Shown here in pieces: positions 10,617-19,190 of a stretch of DNA of 64,000 nucleotides. Source of the DNA: Thiodiazotropha sp037384425 (GTDB taxonomy: Bacteria; Pseudomonadota; Gammaproteobacteria; Chromatiales; Chromatiaceae); the NCBI GenBank assembly GCA_037384425.1, contig JARROA010000003.1, forward strand, positions 186,001-250,000, in the 5' to 3' direction. The position numbers and the translations under genes were made by a program. The stretch's first letter is position 1. Each line of letters opens with the position of its first letter. The notes beneath the pieces were generated by a model that saw only the letters and a program-made list of their open reading frames with translations, did not search any database and was not told the DNA's origin.

Positions 10617-10739
10617 GAATAATCTCTATGAAATGATTTTGAAATCGTGTGTCTGTGGTAAACGGTGCGGCAAGCCGCACCCTACGCTCTGTTCGAATGT
10701 GGGATGCGTTTCGCCGTACCGAATCTCTGTCTCTGCCCG

Positions 10740-11102
10740 CTATTCGTTCTCGTGCTCACCCACCGCCCGCTCGATCAGGGCGGAGAGATGCTCGCCCTCT
10801 TCCACCGAGGTGTCGTAGACGAAGATCAGCTTCGGCACGGTGCGCAGCACCATGCGTCGGCCCAGCAACCAGCGCAGATGGCCGGCCACCTCATTGAGAT
10901 GAGCGGCGATCTCCTTGTGAGACAGTTGTGCCGCCATGGCGGTGAAGAAGACCTTGGCCTGGGAGAAGTCCCTTACCACGCGGACCTCCTGCAGGGTGAT
11001 CATGCCGAGTGTCTTGTCCTTGATCTCCTCGCGGATCAGCTCCGCGAGCTCCCGCTGCATCTCGGCGCCGACCCGGTCGGTTCGTTTGAAATCACGTGAC
11101 AT
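10740..11102 (-). CDS. rbfA: 30S ribosome-binding factor A
   Basis: 120 residues, usual length. A KH-like domain protein needed for maturation of the 16S rRNA 5' end and cold adaptation. Family motifs seen are MSRDFKRTDRVGAEMQREL at the N-terminus and RDFSQAKVFF in the middle, and the C-terminus is acidic. It begins nine bases after the infB stop, which indicates translational coupling. Confidence 0.96.
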   Translation of the reverse strand: MSRDFKRTDRVGAEMQRELAELIREEIKDKTLGMITLQEVRVVRDFSQAKVFFTAMAAQLSHKEIAAHLNEVAGHLRWLLGRRMVLRTVPKLIFVYDTSVEEGEHLSALIERAVGEHENE

Positions 11103-11111
11103 GGAGAGCGC

Positions 11112-13694
11112 TTACTCGACCACGCGGGCGACTTCGGAACGTTCGAAGACCTCGATCTGATCGCCCGGCTGCACATCGTTGTAGTTCTTCACGCCGATAC
11201 CGCACTCGGTGCCGTTCTTGACCTCGTTGACGTCGTCCTTGAAACGGCGCAGGGATTCCAGAACACCCTCGTAGATGACCACGTTGTCGCGCAGCACGCG
11301 GATCGGGTTGTTGCGCTTGACGGTACCCTCGACCACCATGCAGCCGGCGATGGCGCCCAGCTTGGAGTTACGGAACACGTCGCGCACCTCGGCCAGGCCG
11401 ATGATCTCCTCGCGAATCTCGGGTGACAGCATGCCGGAGATGGCCTTCTTCACGTCGTCGATGACTTCGTAGATGATGCTGTAGTAGCGCATATCGAGAC
11501 CCTGCTCCTCCACCACCCGGCGGGCGCCCGCGTCGGCACGCACGTTGAAGCCGATGATGATGGCGTTGGAGGTCACCGCCAGATTGGCGTCGGACTCGTT
11601 GATACCGCCGACGCCGGAGGCCACCACCCGCACCTTCACCTCGTCGGTGGAGGTCTTGACCAGTGATTCCTTGAGCGCCTCGACGGAGCCCTGCACGTCG
11701 GCCTTGACGATGATGTTGAGGTTCTGCACCTCGCCCTCGGTCATCTGGGTGAACATCTCGTCCAGCTTGGCCGCCTTCTGCGCCGCCAGGCGAGTGTCGC
11801 GCTGCTTGTCACGGCGCAGCTCGGCGATCTCCCGGGCACGCCGCTCGTCGCTCACCGCACGCACGTCGTCACCCGCCTCCGGTGTGCCGGAGAGGCCCAG
11901 CACCACCACCGGAATGGAGGGTCCGGCGCTCTTGATGGAGTGGCCGTTCTCGTCGAACATGGCGCGCACGCGACCGTACTCCTGGCCGGAAACGATCATG
12001 TCGCCCCGATTCAGGGTACCCGACTGCACCAGCACGGTGGCCACGGGACCGCGTCCCTTGTCGAGCGAGGACTCCACGATGGAACCGGTGGCCGGTCCCT
12101 TCTCGACCGCCTTCAGCTCCAGCACCTCGGCCTGCAGCAGGATGGCGTCGAGCAACTCGTCGATGCCCTCGCCAGTCTTGGCGGAGACGCGTACGAACAT
12201 GGTGTCGCCGCCCCAATCCTCGGGGATGACCTCCTCCTGGGAGAGCTCCTGGATCACCCGGTCGGGGTTGGCGTCCTCCTTGTCGATCTTGTTGATGGCC
12301 ACGATCAGCGGCACCCCGGCCGCCTTGGCGTGCTGGATCGCCTCCTTGGTCTGCGGCATGACGCCGTCATCGGCGGCCACCACCAGGATGACGATATCGG
12401 TCACCTTGGCACCGCGGGCACGCATGGCCGTGAAGGCGGCGTGGCCCGGGGTATCGAGAAAGGAGACCGTACCCTTGTCGGTATCCACGTGATAGGCGCC
12501 GATATGCTGGGTGATGCCGCCCGCCTCGCCGGCCGCCACGCGGCTGGCCCGGATATGATCGAGCAGGGAAGTCTTGCCGTGGTCGACATGACCCATGATC
12601 GTGACCACCGGCGGACGTGATACCTGCTCGCCTTCGGCCTGGGCCTGGTCTTCGCTGCTGAGCAGATCCGCCTCGACGTCCTCCTCGCGCTGTTCGACCG
12701 GGATATGGCCCATCTCCTCGACCACCAGTACCGCGGTATCGCGATCCAGCATCTGGTTGATGGTCACCATCACGCCCATCTTCATCAGCACCTTGATCAC
12801 CTCGGCGGCCTTGATGCTCATGCGCTGTGCCAGATCGGCCACGGTAATGCTCTCGGGCACCTTCACCTCATGCACCACCGGCGCGGTCGGCTTCTGGAAT
12901 CCATGCTGGGTCTCGGCTGCCGGCGCTGCTGCAGGTCTGCGCTTGGAGGGCTTTTTCTTACGCTTGCCGCGCAACTCCTCAGAGACATGCAGTTCTTTGC
13001 GTTCGAAGCGCTCTTCGCCCTCGAATTCCTTCTCCTCGCGCTTCTCCTTGCGGCCTTTGCGATGACGGCCAGCCTCAGTCTTCGGAGCAGGTTTTTCAGC
13101 CGCGGCCTCTTGCGGCTTCTCGGTCACGGTAGCCGCCTCTTCCACCAGGCGTTTGGCCTCTTCCTCGGCCTTGCGCTTGGCCTCTTCCTCGGCCTTGCGT
13201 TTGGCCTCTTCCTCTTCCGCTCGCTTGGCCGCCTCGGCCGCCTTGCGCGCCTCGACCTCGGCCTCGAAAGCCGCCTTCTGCTTGGCTTGCTCCTCAAGCG
13301 CCTTGCGCGCCTCTTCGGCCTCTTTGGTACGACCCTCGTCGCTCTCGACCGCGCCACGCTTCACGTAAGTGCGTTTCTTGCGGACCTCAACACTGACCGT
13401 CTTCGCTGCAGCGGGCGCCGAACGGCTGAGCGTGCCGCGTCCGCCAGCGCTGGGCTGGCGTAGCTCGCTGACCGTCTTGCGTCGCAGCGTCACCTTGCTT
13501 GGCGCGGAGATACCGGCAGTCTTCTTCTTGCCGTGACTCTCGCGCAGATGCTGCAGCAGCTTGCTCTTCTCTTCGTCGGAGATGGTGTCCTCGGGGTCTC
13601 TGGCCTGGATCCCGGCATCAGCCAACTGTTCCATCAACCGATCGGCAGGAATGCCTACGACTTTTGCAAGTTGCGCTACCGTTACTTCACTCAT
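11112..13694 (-). CDS. infB: Translation initiation factor IF-2
   Basis: GTPase that delivers initiator tRNA to the 30S subunit. 860 residues. An IF2_N module (residues 1-50) is followed by a long Ala/Glu/Lys/Arg-rich helical linker (about 130-260), a second IF2_N module (about 275-330), then the G domain with GHVDHGKTS (near 365), DTPGH and NKID, and the C-terminal domains II-IV. The linker is built from near-repeats of EEEAKRKAEEEA, a low-complexity stretch prone to length variation. ATG at 13694. The operon order nusA-infB-rbfA is standard. Confidence 0.98.
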   Translation of the reverse strand: MSEVTVAQLAKVVGIPADRLMEQLADAGIQARDPEDTISDEEKSKLLQHLRESHGKKKTAGISAPSKVTLRRKTVSELRQPSAGGRGTLSRSAPAAAKTVSVEVRKKRTYVKRGAVESDEGRTKEAEEARKALEEQAKQKAAFEAEVEARKAAEAAKRAEEEEAKRKAEEEAKRKAEEEAKRLVEEAATVTEKPQEAAAEKPAPKTEAGRHRKGRKEKREEKEFEGEERFERKELHVSEELRGKRKKKPSKRRPAAAPAAETQHGFQKPTAPVVHEVKVPESITVADLAQRMSIKAAEVIKVLMKMGVMVTINQMLDRDTAVLVVEEMGHIPVEQREEDVEADLLSSEDQAQAEGEQVSRPPVVTIMGHVDHGKTSLLDHIRASRVAAGEAGGITQHIGAYHVDTDKGTVSFLDTPGHAAFTAMRARGAKVTDIVILVVAADDGVMPQTKEAIQHAKAAGVPLIVAINKIDKEDANPDRVIQELSQEEVIPEDWGGDTMFVRVSAKTGEGIDELLDAILLQAEVLELKAVEKGPATGSIVESSLDKGRGPVATVLVQSGTLNRGDMIVSGQEYGRVRAMFDENGHSIKSAGPSIPVVVLGLSGTPEAGDDVRAVSDERRAREIAELRRDKQRDTRLAAQKAAKLDEMFTQMTEGEVQNLNIIVKADVQGSVEALKESLVKTSTDEVKVRVVASGVGGINESDANLAVTSNAIIIGFNVRADAGARRVVEEQGLDMRYYSIIYEVIDDVKKAISGMLSPEIREEIIGLAEVRDVFRNSKLGAIAGCMVVEGTVKRNNPIRVLRDNVVIYEGVLESLRRFKDDVNEVKNGTECGIGVKNYNDVQPGDQIEVFERSEVARVVE

Positions 13695-13777
13695 ACATCA
13701 GGCCTCTCGAGTTTGCCTTATCCACCGTATCTCTCTCAGTGCCGACACCACTGCCGGCCCATCCCCTGCAAAGCGTC

Positions 13778-15271
13778 CTACTCCGCCTCTTCGAACCAGG
13801 GCGCACGGGCAGTCATAATCAGCTGACCGGCACGCTCCTCGTCCATGCCATCGATCTCCATCAGGTCGTCGATGGACTGCTCGGCGAGATCCTCCATGGT
13901 CACCACCCCCTTGCCGGCCAGGGTGAAGGCGAGACGCTCGTCCATACCTTCCATGTTGAGCAGGTCCTCGGCCGGTTCGCGGAAGGCCTCCTCGTTGGCG
14001 ATGGCTCGCGTGAGCAGGAAGTCTTTGGCCCGGTTACGCAGCTCGTTGACCAGGTCCTCGTCGAATTCCTCGATCGTCATCAGCTCTTCGAGCGGCACGT
14101 AGGCCACCTCATCCACCGTGGTGAAGCCCTCCTGTACCAGAATGGCCGCCACGTCCTCGTCCACATCCAACTGCTCCATGAAAGATTCCATGAAGCTACG
14201 GGCCTCAGCCTCGTTCTTCTCCGCCGCCTGGGCCTCGTCCATCACGTTCAGTTCCCAGCCGGTCAGTTGACTGGCCAGACGCACGTTCTGACCACCACGG
14301 CCGATGGCCTGGGAGAGATTCTCCTCGCTCACCGCCACGTCCATGGCGTGGGTGTCCTCATCAACCACGATGGAGACCACGTCAGCCGGCGACATGGCGT
14401 TGATCACGTACTGGGCCGGATTCTCGTTCCACAGAATGATGTCGACCCGCTCGCCGTTGAGCTCGTTGGAGACCGCCTGTACACGGGAACCGCGCATGCC
14501 GACGCAGGCACCGACCGGATCGATGCGCTGGTCCAGCGCCTTGACCGCGATCTTCGCGCGCAGACCGGGATCGCGGGCCGCGCCGCGGATATCGATCAGG
14601 CCCTCGCCCACTTCCGGCACCTCCAGCTTGAACAGCTCGATCAGCAGTTCCGGCAGGGTGCGGCTGATGAACAGCTGAGGGCCGCGCGGTTCCGAACGTA
14701 CCTCGTAGAGGTAGCCGCGCAGCCGGTCGCCGACGCGTACCGACTCCTTTGGAATCATGTGTTCGCGACCGATAAAGCCTTCGGCATTACCGCCCAGGTC
14801 AAGAAAAATGTTGCCGCGGTCAATGCGTTTGACCACGCCGGTGACCAGCTCGCCCTCGCGGCCACGAAAGGCTTCCACCACCTTGGCCCGCTCCGCCTCG
14901 CGCACCTTCTGCACGATGACCTGTTTGGCGGCCTGGGCGGCGATACGCCCGAACTCGATCGACTCGATGGGCTCCTCGACGAAGTCGCCGACCTGAATAT
15001 CGGGATTTTCCTCCCGCGCCGCCTCCAGGGTGATCTGGCGCAGGGCCGCATCGGGTTCATCCTCGGCATAGGCCTCGACCACCTCCCAACGCCGGAAGGT
15101 ATCATAGTCGCCGGTGGCGCGATCGATGGCGACCCGCACCAGGATGTCATCTCCATGACGCTTACGAGTGGCGGACGCCAGCGCAGCCTCGATCGCCTCG
15201 AAAATGATCGACTTCTCGACGTCTTTCTCGTTGGAAACCGCATCTACGACCAGCAGTATCTCTTTACTCAT
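13778..15271 (-). CDS. nusA: Transcription termination/antitermination protein NusA
   Basis: Binds RNA polymerase and nascent RNA to modulate pausing, termination and antitermination. 497 residues. Order: N-terminal polymerase-binding domain (1-130), S1 (about 135-200, GVVKRIDRGNIFLDLG), KH1 and KH2 (about 210-345, GMRGSRVQAV and AIGRGGQNVRLA), and two C-terminal acidic repeats (about 365-497) as in gammaproteobacteria. ATG at 15271. It starts 15 bases after rimP and, by analogy with E. coli, is a candidate regulator of the leader hairpin upstream of rimP. Confidence 0.98.
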   Translation of the reverse strand: MSKEILLVVDAVSNEKDVEKSIIFEAIEAALASATRKRHGDDILVRVAIDRATGDYDTFRRWEVVEAYAEDEPDAALRQITLEAAREENPDIQVGDFVEEPIESIEFGRIAAQAAKQVIVQKVREAERAKVVEAFRGREGELVTGVVKRIDRGNIFLDLGGNAEGFIGREHMIPKESVRVGDRLRGYLYEVRSEPRGPQLFISRTLPELLIELFKLEVPEVGEGLIDIRGAARDPGLRAKIAVKALDQRIDPVGACVGMRGSRVQAVSNELNGERVDIILWNENPAQYVINAMSPADVVSIVVDEDTHAMDVAVSEENLSQAIGRGGQNVRLASQLTGWELNVMDEAQAAEKNEAEARSFMESFMEQLDVDEDVAAILVQEGFTTVDEVAYVPLEELMTIEEFDEDLVNELRNRAKDFLLTRAIANEEAFREPAEDLLNMEGMDERLAFTLAGKGVVTMEDLAEQSIDDLMEIDGMDEERAGQLIMTARAPWFEEAE

Positions 15272-15286
15272 CAGTTGCTTCCCAAT

Positions 15287-15745
15287 TCAAAATTCAGGTA
15301 CCACCCTTGCCGAATCGATCTCCTCGAAGGGGATTCGGTAGCAGGTCCCATCTTCTTCAATCAAAACCTGATTCTCTTCCACACCGTCCAGTTTCCCGGT
15401 AAAGCGGTGACGATTCTCGATCTTGTTCCGGGTCTTGATCCTGACCCGGCTGCCCTTGAAGCGCTCGAAGTGCGCCAGTTCGAACAGTGGCCGGTCCAGT
15501 CCCGGGGAGGAGACCTCAAGTCGATAGTTCTCCTTGATGGGATCCTCGACATCGAGCACGCCACTCACCTGATGACTCACGTCCACACAGTCATCCAGAG
15601 TGATGCCATCCTCGTGATCGATATAGATCCGCAACACGGCAGCGCCCTTGCCCTGCCCGACAAACTCCACACCGACCAGCTCATAGCCCAGAAGCTCAAC
15701 CTCCTGCCTGACCAGCGACTTCAGTTTTTCCGGTGCAGAGCGCAT
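15287..15745 (-). CDS. rimP: Ribosome maturation factor RimP
   Basis: Needed for 30S assembly. 152 residues from the ATG at 15745, which has GGGTGA ahead and matches the family length; the frame is open to 15847, but that would run translation through the leader hairpin. Motifs include GYELVGVEF near residue 20, YIDHEDGITLDDC and SSPGLDRPL. First gene of the nusA-infB operon. Confidence 0.96.
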   Translation of the reverse strand: MRSAPEKLKSLVRQEVELLGYELVGVEFVGQGKGAAVLRIYIDHEDGITLDDCVDVSHQVSGVLDVEDPIKENYRLEVSSPGLDRPLFELAHFERFKGSRVRIKTRNKIENRHRFTGKLDGVEENQVLIEEDGTCYRIPFEEIDSARVVPEF

Positions 15746-15756
15746 ACATTCACCCA

Positions 15757-15827
15757 ATAAAAAATGGGCACATGGCCCATCCTGTGTCTTCGTTGTCTGC
15801 CCCTTAACTGCCCGGCGGCATGGGCCA
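15757..15827 (-). promoter_or_regulatory. Attenuator-like leader of the rimP-nusA-infB operon
   Basis: On the minus strand the leader contains ATGGGC, a five-base loop, GCCCAT and then TTTTTT (15759-15780), a terminator immediately before the rimP ribosome site. Upstream in the same transcript, TGGCCCAT (complement of 15820-15827) is perfectly complementary over eight bases to ATGGGCCA, the 5' arm of that terminator (complement of 15773-15780). The two pairings exclude each other, the layout of an antiterminator/terminator switch. In E. coli the leader of this operon is also attenuated and NusA controls it. The structure is read directly; the regulation is inferred. Confidence 0.7.
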
Positions 15828-15869
15828 CCAGCCACATCAAACGACAAATAGGGGCTGATTACGAAAACA

Positions 15870-15896
15870 AAAAAACCCCGCTAACGGGGTTTTATT
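15870..15896 (-). terminator. Rho-independent terminator after the DUF1223 gene
   Basis: Stem AAAACCCCG / CGGGGTTTT with a CTAA loop at 15872-15893. On the minus strand it is followed by a T-run, so it ends the msrB-DUF1223 transcript before the rimP promoter region. The plus-strand side also has T-rich flanks, so it may work both ways. Confidence 0.85.
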
Positions 15897-16019
15897 ATAA
15901 TTCGGCGCGGGAGATGGGGGCCGACTTGCCGGACGAACTCTCAACCGCGAACGGCGCGAAGAATAGCACAAGCATTATGCTATAGCAATTGGCGGCCGCT
16001 ATCGGAGTGTCATATCGGC

Positions 16020-16790
16020 TCAGGATTCGGAGAGCTCCAGCCACCCCCCCACGGCCTGAAGCGGGCTTGGATCGTCCCCTCTGCTGAGCCAGGCCACAAC
16101 GGCGTAGCGTGCCTGGGGAATCGGGTCGAAGGCGGGCCAGGCCAGCTGCCATACATGACTTGAGACCGGCGTCGAGGCAGCACGATGGGCCAGCACGACA
16201 AACGATTCGGTCAGGGTGCGTCCGCTATTCTCGCCACCACCGATAGGACTCTTCAGATCACAGCCGAGGATCGCCAGATGGGCCTGCAAGCTATCCGAAT
16301 CCCACTCAGGGTCCGGGGTGAAACGCAGTGTCGCCGGGTTCTCCGGTGCCACCTCCAGCTGCAGCCGTCCGATCCGCATCGGACTCGCCTCGGGTAGCGC
16401 CTGCCCCCAATACCAGCCACGCCACTCTTTGCCGTTGACCAGTACACCGGGGGTATAGACGGCACCGAGAGCGCCATTGTGGCGGTATTCGCGTTGACGT
16501 TCGCTGAACCCGGCGGAGGCGAAACGGTCCCGCCAGCCCAGGTAGTCCCAATAGTCCACATGGAAGGCGAGCGGTATCAGCCGGCTCCAGAGCCCGGGTG
16601 CCTGACTCAGACCTCGCAGCCAGTCGTCTGCCGGCGGACAGCTGCTGCAGCCGTGGGAGGTGAACAGTTCGACCACCGTCACCCGTTCCACCGGACTCTC
16701 GAAGCGCTGCACCTCCGCCTGCACCGCCATCGACGATGCGGCGAGACACAAAGCGCAACAGTTACGAAGCAGGTTCATCGGCGGGCTCAC
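16020..16790 (-). CDS. DUF1223 thioredoxin-fold secreted protein
   Basis: 256 residues. An N-terminal signal peptide (LLRNCCALCLAASSMAVQA) is followed by the DUF1223 signature VVELFTSHGCSSCPPAD, a thioredoxin-like CxxC that could be redox active in the periplasm. The reaction is not established for the family. Its start overlaps the msrB stop by four bases, so the two are co-transcribed and translationally coupled. Pairing with a methionine sulfoxide reductase suggests a role in envelope protein redox repair, which is an inference from context. Confidence 0.85.
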   Translation of the reverse strand: MSPPMNLLRNCCALCLAASSMAVQAEVQRFESPVERVTVVELFTSHGCSSCPPADDWLRGLSQAPGLWSRLIPLAFHVDYWDYLGWRDRFASAGFSERQREYRHNGALGAVYTPGVLVNGKEWRGWYWGQALPEASPMRIGRLQLEVAPENPATLRFTPDPEWDSDSLQAHLAILGCDLKSPIGGGENSGRTLTESFVVLAHRAASTPVSSHVWQLAWPAFDPIPQARYAVVAWLSRGDDPSPLQAVGGWLELSES

Positions 16791-17281
16791 GCGTCGGCCG
16801 GGACGAACTTCAGGGCCACCCCGTTGTTACAGTAGCGCAGACCTGTCGGCTGGGGGCCGTCATCGAACACATGGCCCTGGTGACCACCGCACTTGGCGCA
16901 GTGATACTCGGTGCGCGGCCAGATCAGCTTGAAGTCGCGTTTGGTCTCGATGGCACCGGACAGGGTGGTGTAGAAGCTGGGCCAGCCGGTGCCGCTGTCA
17001 TATTTCATCGCGGCATCGAACAGCGGGTGGTCACAACCGGCACAGACATAGGTACCGTCCCGTTTCTCCTTCAACAGGGGGCTGGAACCGGGCGGCTCGG
17101 TGCCCTCCTCACGCAAAACCTCGTACTGCTCCGGGCTCAGGCGCTGACGCCACTCTGCGTCGCTCAGATCGAGCTTCTCACTCTGCGTCATGGTCGAATC
17201 CTGTCTCGCAAATACCGATTGTCCGATCACCGGGGCAAGTGCCGCGGCGCCTAACAGTTTGATCAAGCTTCTTCGTTGCAT
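16787..17281 (-). CDS. msrB: Peptide-methionine (R)-S-oxide reductase, exported form
   Basis: Reduces methionine-R-sulfoxide in proteins. 164 residues from the ATG at 17281, which has GAGGAGAAC ahead; the frame extends upstream to 17407 but without a ribosome site. The N-terminus has MQRRSLIKLLGAAALAP, a twin-arginine type leader, so the enzyme is likely periplasmic. Zinc-binding cysteine pairs CAGC and CAKC and the catalytic cysteine in RYCNN are present. First gene of a pair with the DUF1223 gene, downstream of the two-component genes but separated by 144 bases. Confidence 0.93.
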   Translation of the reverse strand: MQRRSLIKLLGAAALAPVIGQSVFARQDSTMTQSEKLDLSDAEWRQRLSPEQYEVLREEGTEPPGSSPLLKEKRDGTYVCAGCDHPLFDAAMKYDSGTGWPSFYTTLSGAIETKRDFKLIWPRTEYHCAKCGGHQGHVFDDGPQPTGLRYCNNGVALKFVPADA

Positions 17282-17425
17282 GGGGTTCTCCTCACTACAG
17301 TGTGACAGCGCAGCGCGGGAAACTTCGCCCCACGGTTTCTGGCGTTTTGACCAGTTGCTGTCCTTTCTGTTCTCCAGCCTAGGATGGCGGGATCCGCCAC
17401 CGATCACGCAAACATCACGGAATGG

Positions 17426-18901
17426 TCACATCGCGGCGGTGGGTAGTGTGAAACGGAAACAGGCGCCCGCATCTGCCGTGTTGAAGGCGATGATCTCCCC
17501 CCCTTGCAGTTCGACCATGCGCCGGGCGATGGCGAGACCGAGCCCGGCATGGCCCGAACCGCCACCTGCCGCCTTGGAGCGGTAGAAGGGCTCGAACAGA
17601 TGAGGCAGGTCCTCGGGCGGGATGCCGCTGCCGTTGTCGCTGACCGAAACCGCGACCCGCTGCGCAGACAGCGGTTCGATCTCGATCCGGATACGGCCGC
17701 CGGTCGAAGGCGCATAATCGAGCGCATTGGAGATCAGATTGTTCAGCACCCGTTCGGTAAGGGCAAAGTCGGCGAGGACGAAAAGCAGCTCCTGAGGCGG
17801 CTCCCATTCGAGCCCGATCCCGGACTGGGCGGCGCGCAGCTGGAATTTCTGTATCACATCCTGCACTAGCTCGGCGATCGCCATCGGCTCGCAGGCGGGT
17901 TGGGTCTCTCGCGCCTCCAGCTGGGCCAGCTGAAACAGGTCATCCACCATCAGCCGGAGGCGCTCGCTCTGGCGCATGGCGATAGCCAGATACTCCTGCT
18001 GTTGGGCCGGTTCCAGCTCCTGCAGCTTGATATCGAGCGTTTCGAGATAGCCGTGCAGCACCGCCAGCGGTGTGCGCAGGTCATGGGAGACCTGGGCCAC
18101 CAGTTCGCGCCGCAGCCGATCCTGCTCCTTGAGTTGTCCCCACTGTTCGATGATGCGCGTCGCCATCTCGTCGAAAGCGGCGCCCAGGCGGTCCACCTCG
18201 TCCCCGCCCTCCCGGTGACGCTGCACGAAGGACTCATGGCGTGAGAAACCGCTCTCCTGAAAGGTGGCCATCACCGACGACAGGCGTTGCAGACGGCGGG
18301 TCAACCAGTGGAACAGCAGCAGACCGGTAAGCAGACCGAAACCGAGACTGATGGCCGCTGCGCTGGCGCTGAGCTTGAAGACATAGCTCTCCTCCACCGC
18401 CTGTTCCGCGTTGTCATACTGCTCACCGCGCAACACCACATAGAGATAGCCGGCCGGCATGTCTCCGGCCGGCACCGCGGTCACCGAAAAGGCCTTGCGC
18501 CGGTCATGGGAACGCGGATCGTCGCCCAACAGCGGGAACCCCTCGCCGCGCAGAAACGCCTGGATCGGCTTCAGGTCGACCCGCTCCCGCTTCACCTGAC
18601 CGGGCTCGGCAGAGTACGCCAGAATCTTGCCGCTCTTGTCGAGCAGGTAGATCTCGATACTGGGATTGATATCCATATAGGCGCTGAAAGTGGCCTTCAG
18701 TGCCTTGTCATTCATCTCACCGTCGATCACCAGCCCCCGATCGGCCACGATGCGTTGCGCCAGGTCACGATTGAAGTGCTGAGTAATCTCCTGCAGGTAA
18801 CGCTCGGTGACGGCGCTTGAGATGAGGATATAGAGTAGTCCAGTGGCCAGGAAGAGTCCTATCAGGGCCAGGGAGAGTCGGGCGTAGAGGGTACGGAGCA
18901 T
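17426..18901 (-). CDS. Sensor histidine kinase
   Basis: 491 residues from the ATG at 18901. A membrane helix (about 10-30), a periplasmic sensor domain and a second helix (about 185-210) are followed by HAMP (about 210-265), a HisKA domain with the phospho-accepting His in VSHDLRTPL (near residue 272), and an HATPase domain with N-box NLISNALDYA, G1 DNGSGI and G2 GHAGLGLAIA. Partner of the response regulator at 19176-19877, which lies upstream in the same direction but is separated by a 270-base repeat-rich spacer. The signal is not identifiable. Confidence 0.93.
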   Translation of the reverse strand: MLRTLYARLSLALIGLFLATGLLYILISSAVTERYLQEITQHFNRDLAQRIVADRGLVIDGEMNDKALKATFSAYMDINPSIEIYLLDKSGKILAYSAEPGQVKRERVDLKPIQAFLRGEGFPLLGDDPRSHDRRKAFSVTAVPAGDMPAGYLYVVLRGEQYDNAEQAVEESYVFKLSASAAAISLGFGLLTGLLLFHWLTRRLQRLSSVMATFQESGFSRHESFVQRHREGGDEVDRLGAAFDEMATRIIEQWGQLKEQDRLRRELVAQVSHDLRTPLAVLHGYLETLDIKLQELEPAQQQEYLAIAMRQSERLRLMVDDLFQLAQLEARETQPACEPMAIAELVQDVIQKFQLRAAQSGIGLEWEPPQELLFVLADFALTERVLNNLISNALDYAPSTGGRIRIEIEPLSAQRVAVSVSDNGSGIPPEDLPHLFEPFYRSKAAGGGSGHAGLGLAIARRMVELQGGEIIAFNTADAGACFRFTLPTAAM

Positions 18902-18902
18902 G

Positions 18903-19161
18903 GGAGTTATGAGTGTTGAGTGTTGAGTGTTGAGTTGATTGTGTTCACTTCGCTCACGGTTTTGATCCTCTCGGCTCATCCCCTTCCACGGGAGAGGGAA
19001 GGTTCTGATTCTGTTCCAGCGATAACATTCACCCGCTTCGCCCCTGCCGACTGAAATCCCTCTCCCATCGGGCGAGGAGCGGGGTGAAGAAAGCTAACCA
19101 AAGTGTGCGTCCCGCCGCACACGATCACTAACTCAAAACTCATAACTCAACACTCAAAACT
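18903..19161. repeat. Nested inverted-repeat element between sensor kinase and response regulator
   Basis: The left edge (18904-18936) is GAGTTATGAGTG followed by tandem copies of the heptamer TTGAGTG. The right edge (about 19130-19161) carries the complementary pattern, so the ends form imperfect inverted repeats sharing GAGTTATGAGT and GAGTGTTGAGTT. Inside, GGGAGAGGGA (18990-18999) is perfectly complementary to TCCCTCTCCC (19057-19066). No open frame is inside. It resembles a miniature inverted-repeat or REP-type intergenic unit, and no second copy is seen in this window. Confidence 0.6.
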
Positions 19162-19164
19162 GAC

Positions 19165-19190
19165 AAATTCAGCGACTAGCCGCTGAATTT
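19165..19190 (-). terminator. Perfect 10-bp stem-loop across the response regulator stop codon
   Basis: AAATTCAGCG, six-base loop, CGCTGAATTT. The TAG stop of the response regulator lies in the loop. There is no long T-run after it, so it is a weak intrinsic terminator at best; an RNA-stabilising or ribosome-release role is equally possible. Confidence 0.4.

Noticed and set aside
13499..15760. 753-residue plus-strand open frame over nusA and rimP
   Set aside because: Shadow of nusA/rimP; no motif or ribosome site of its own.
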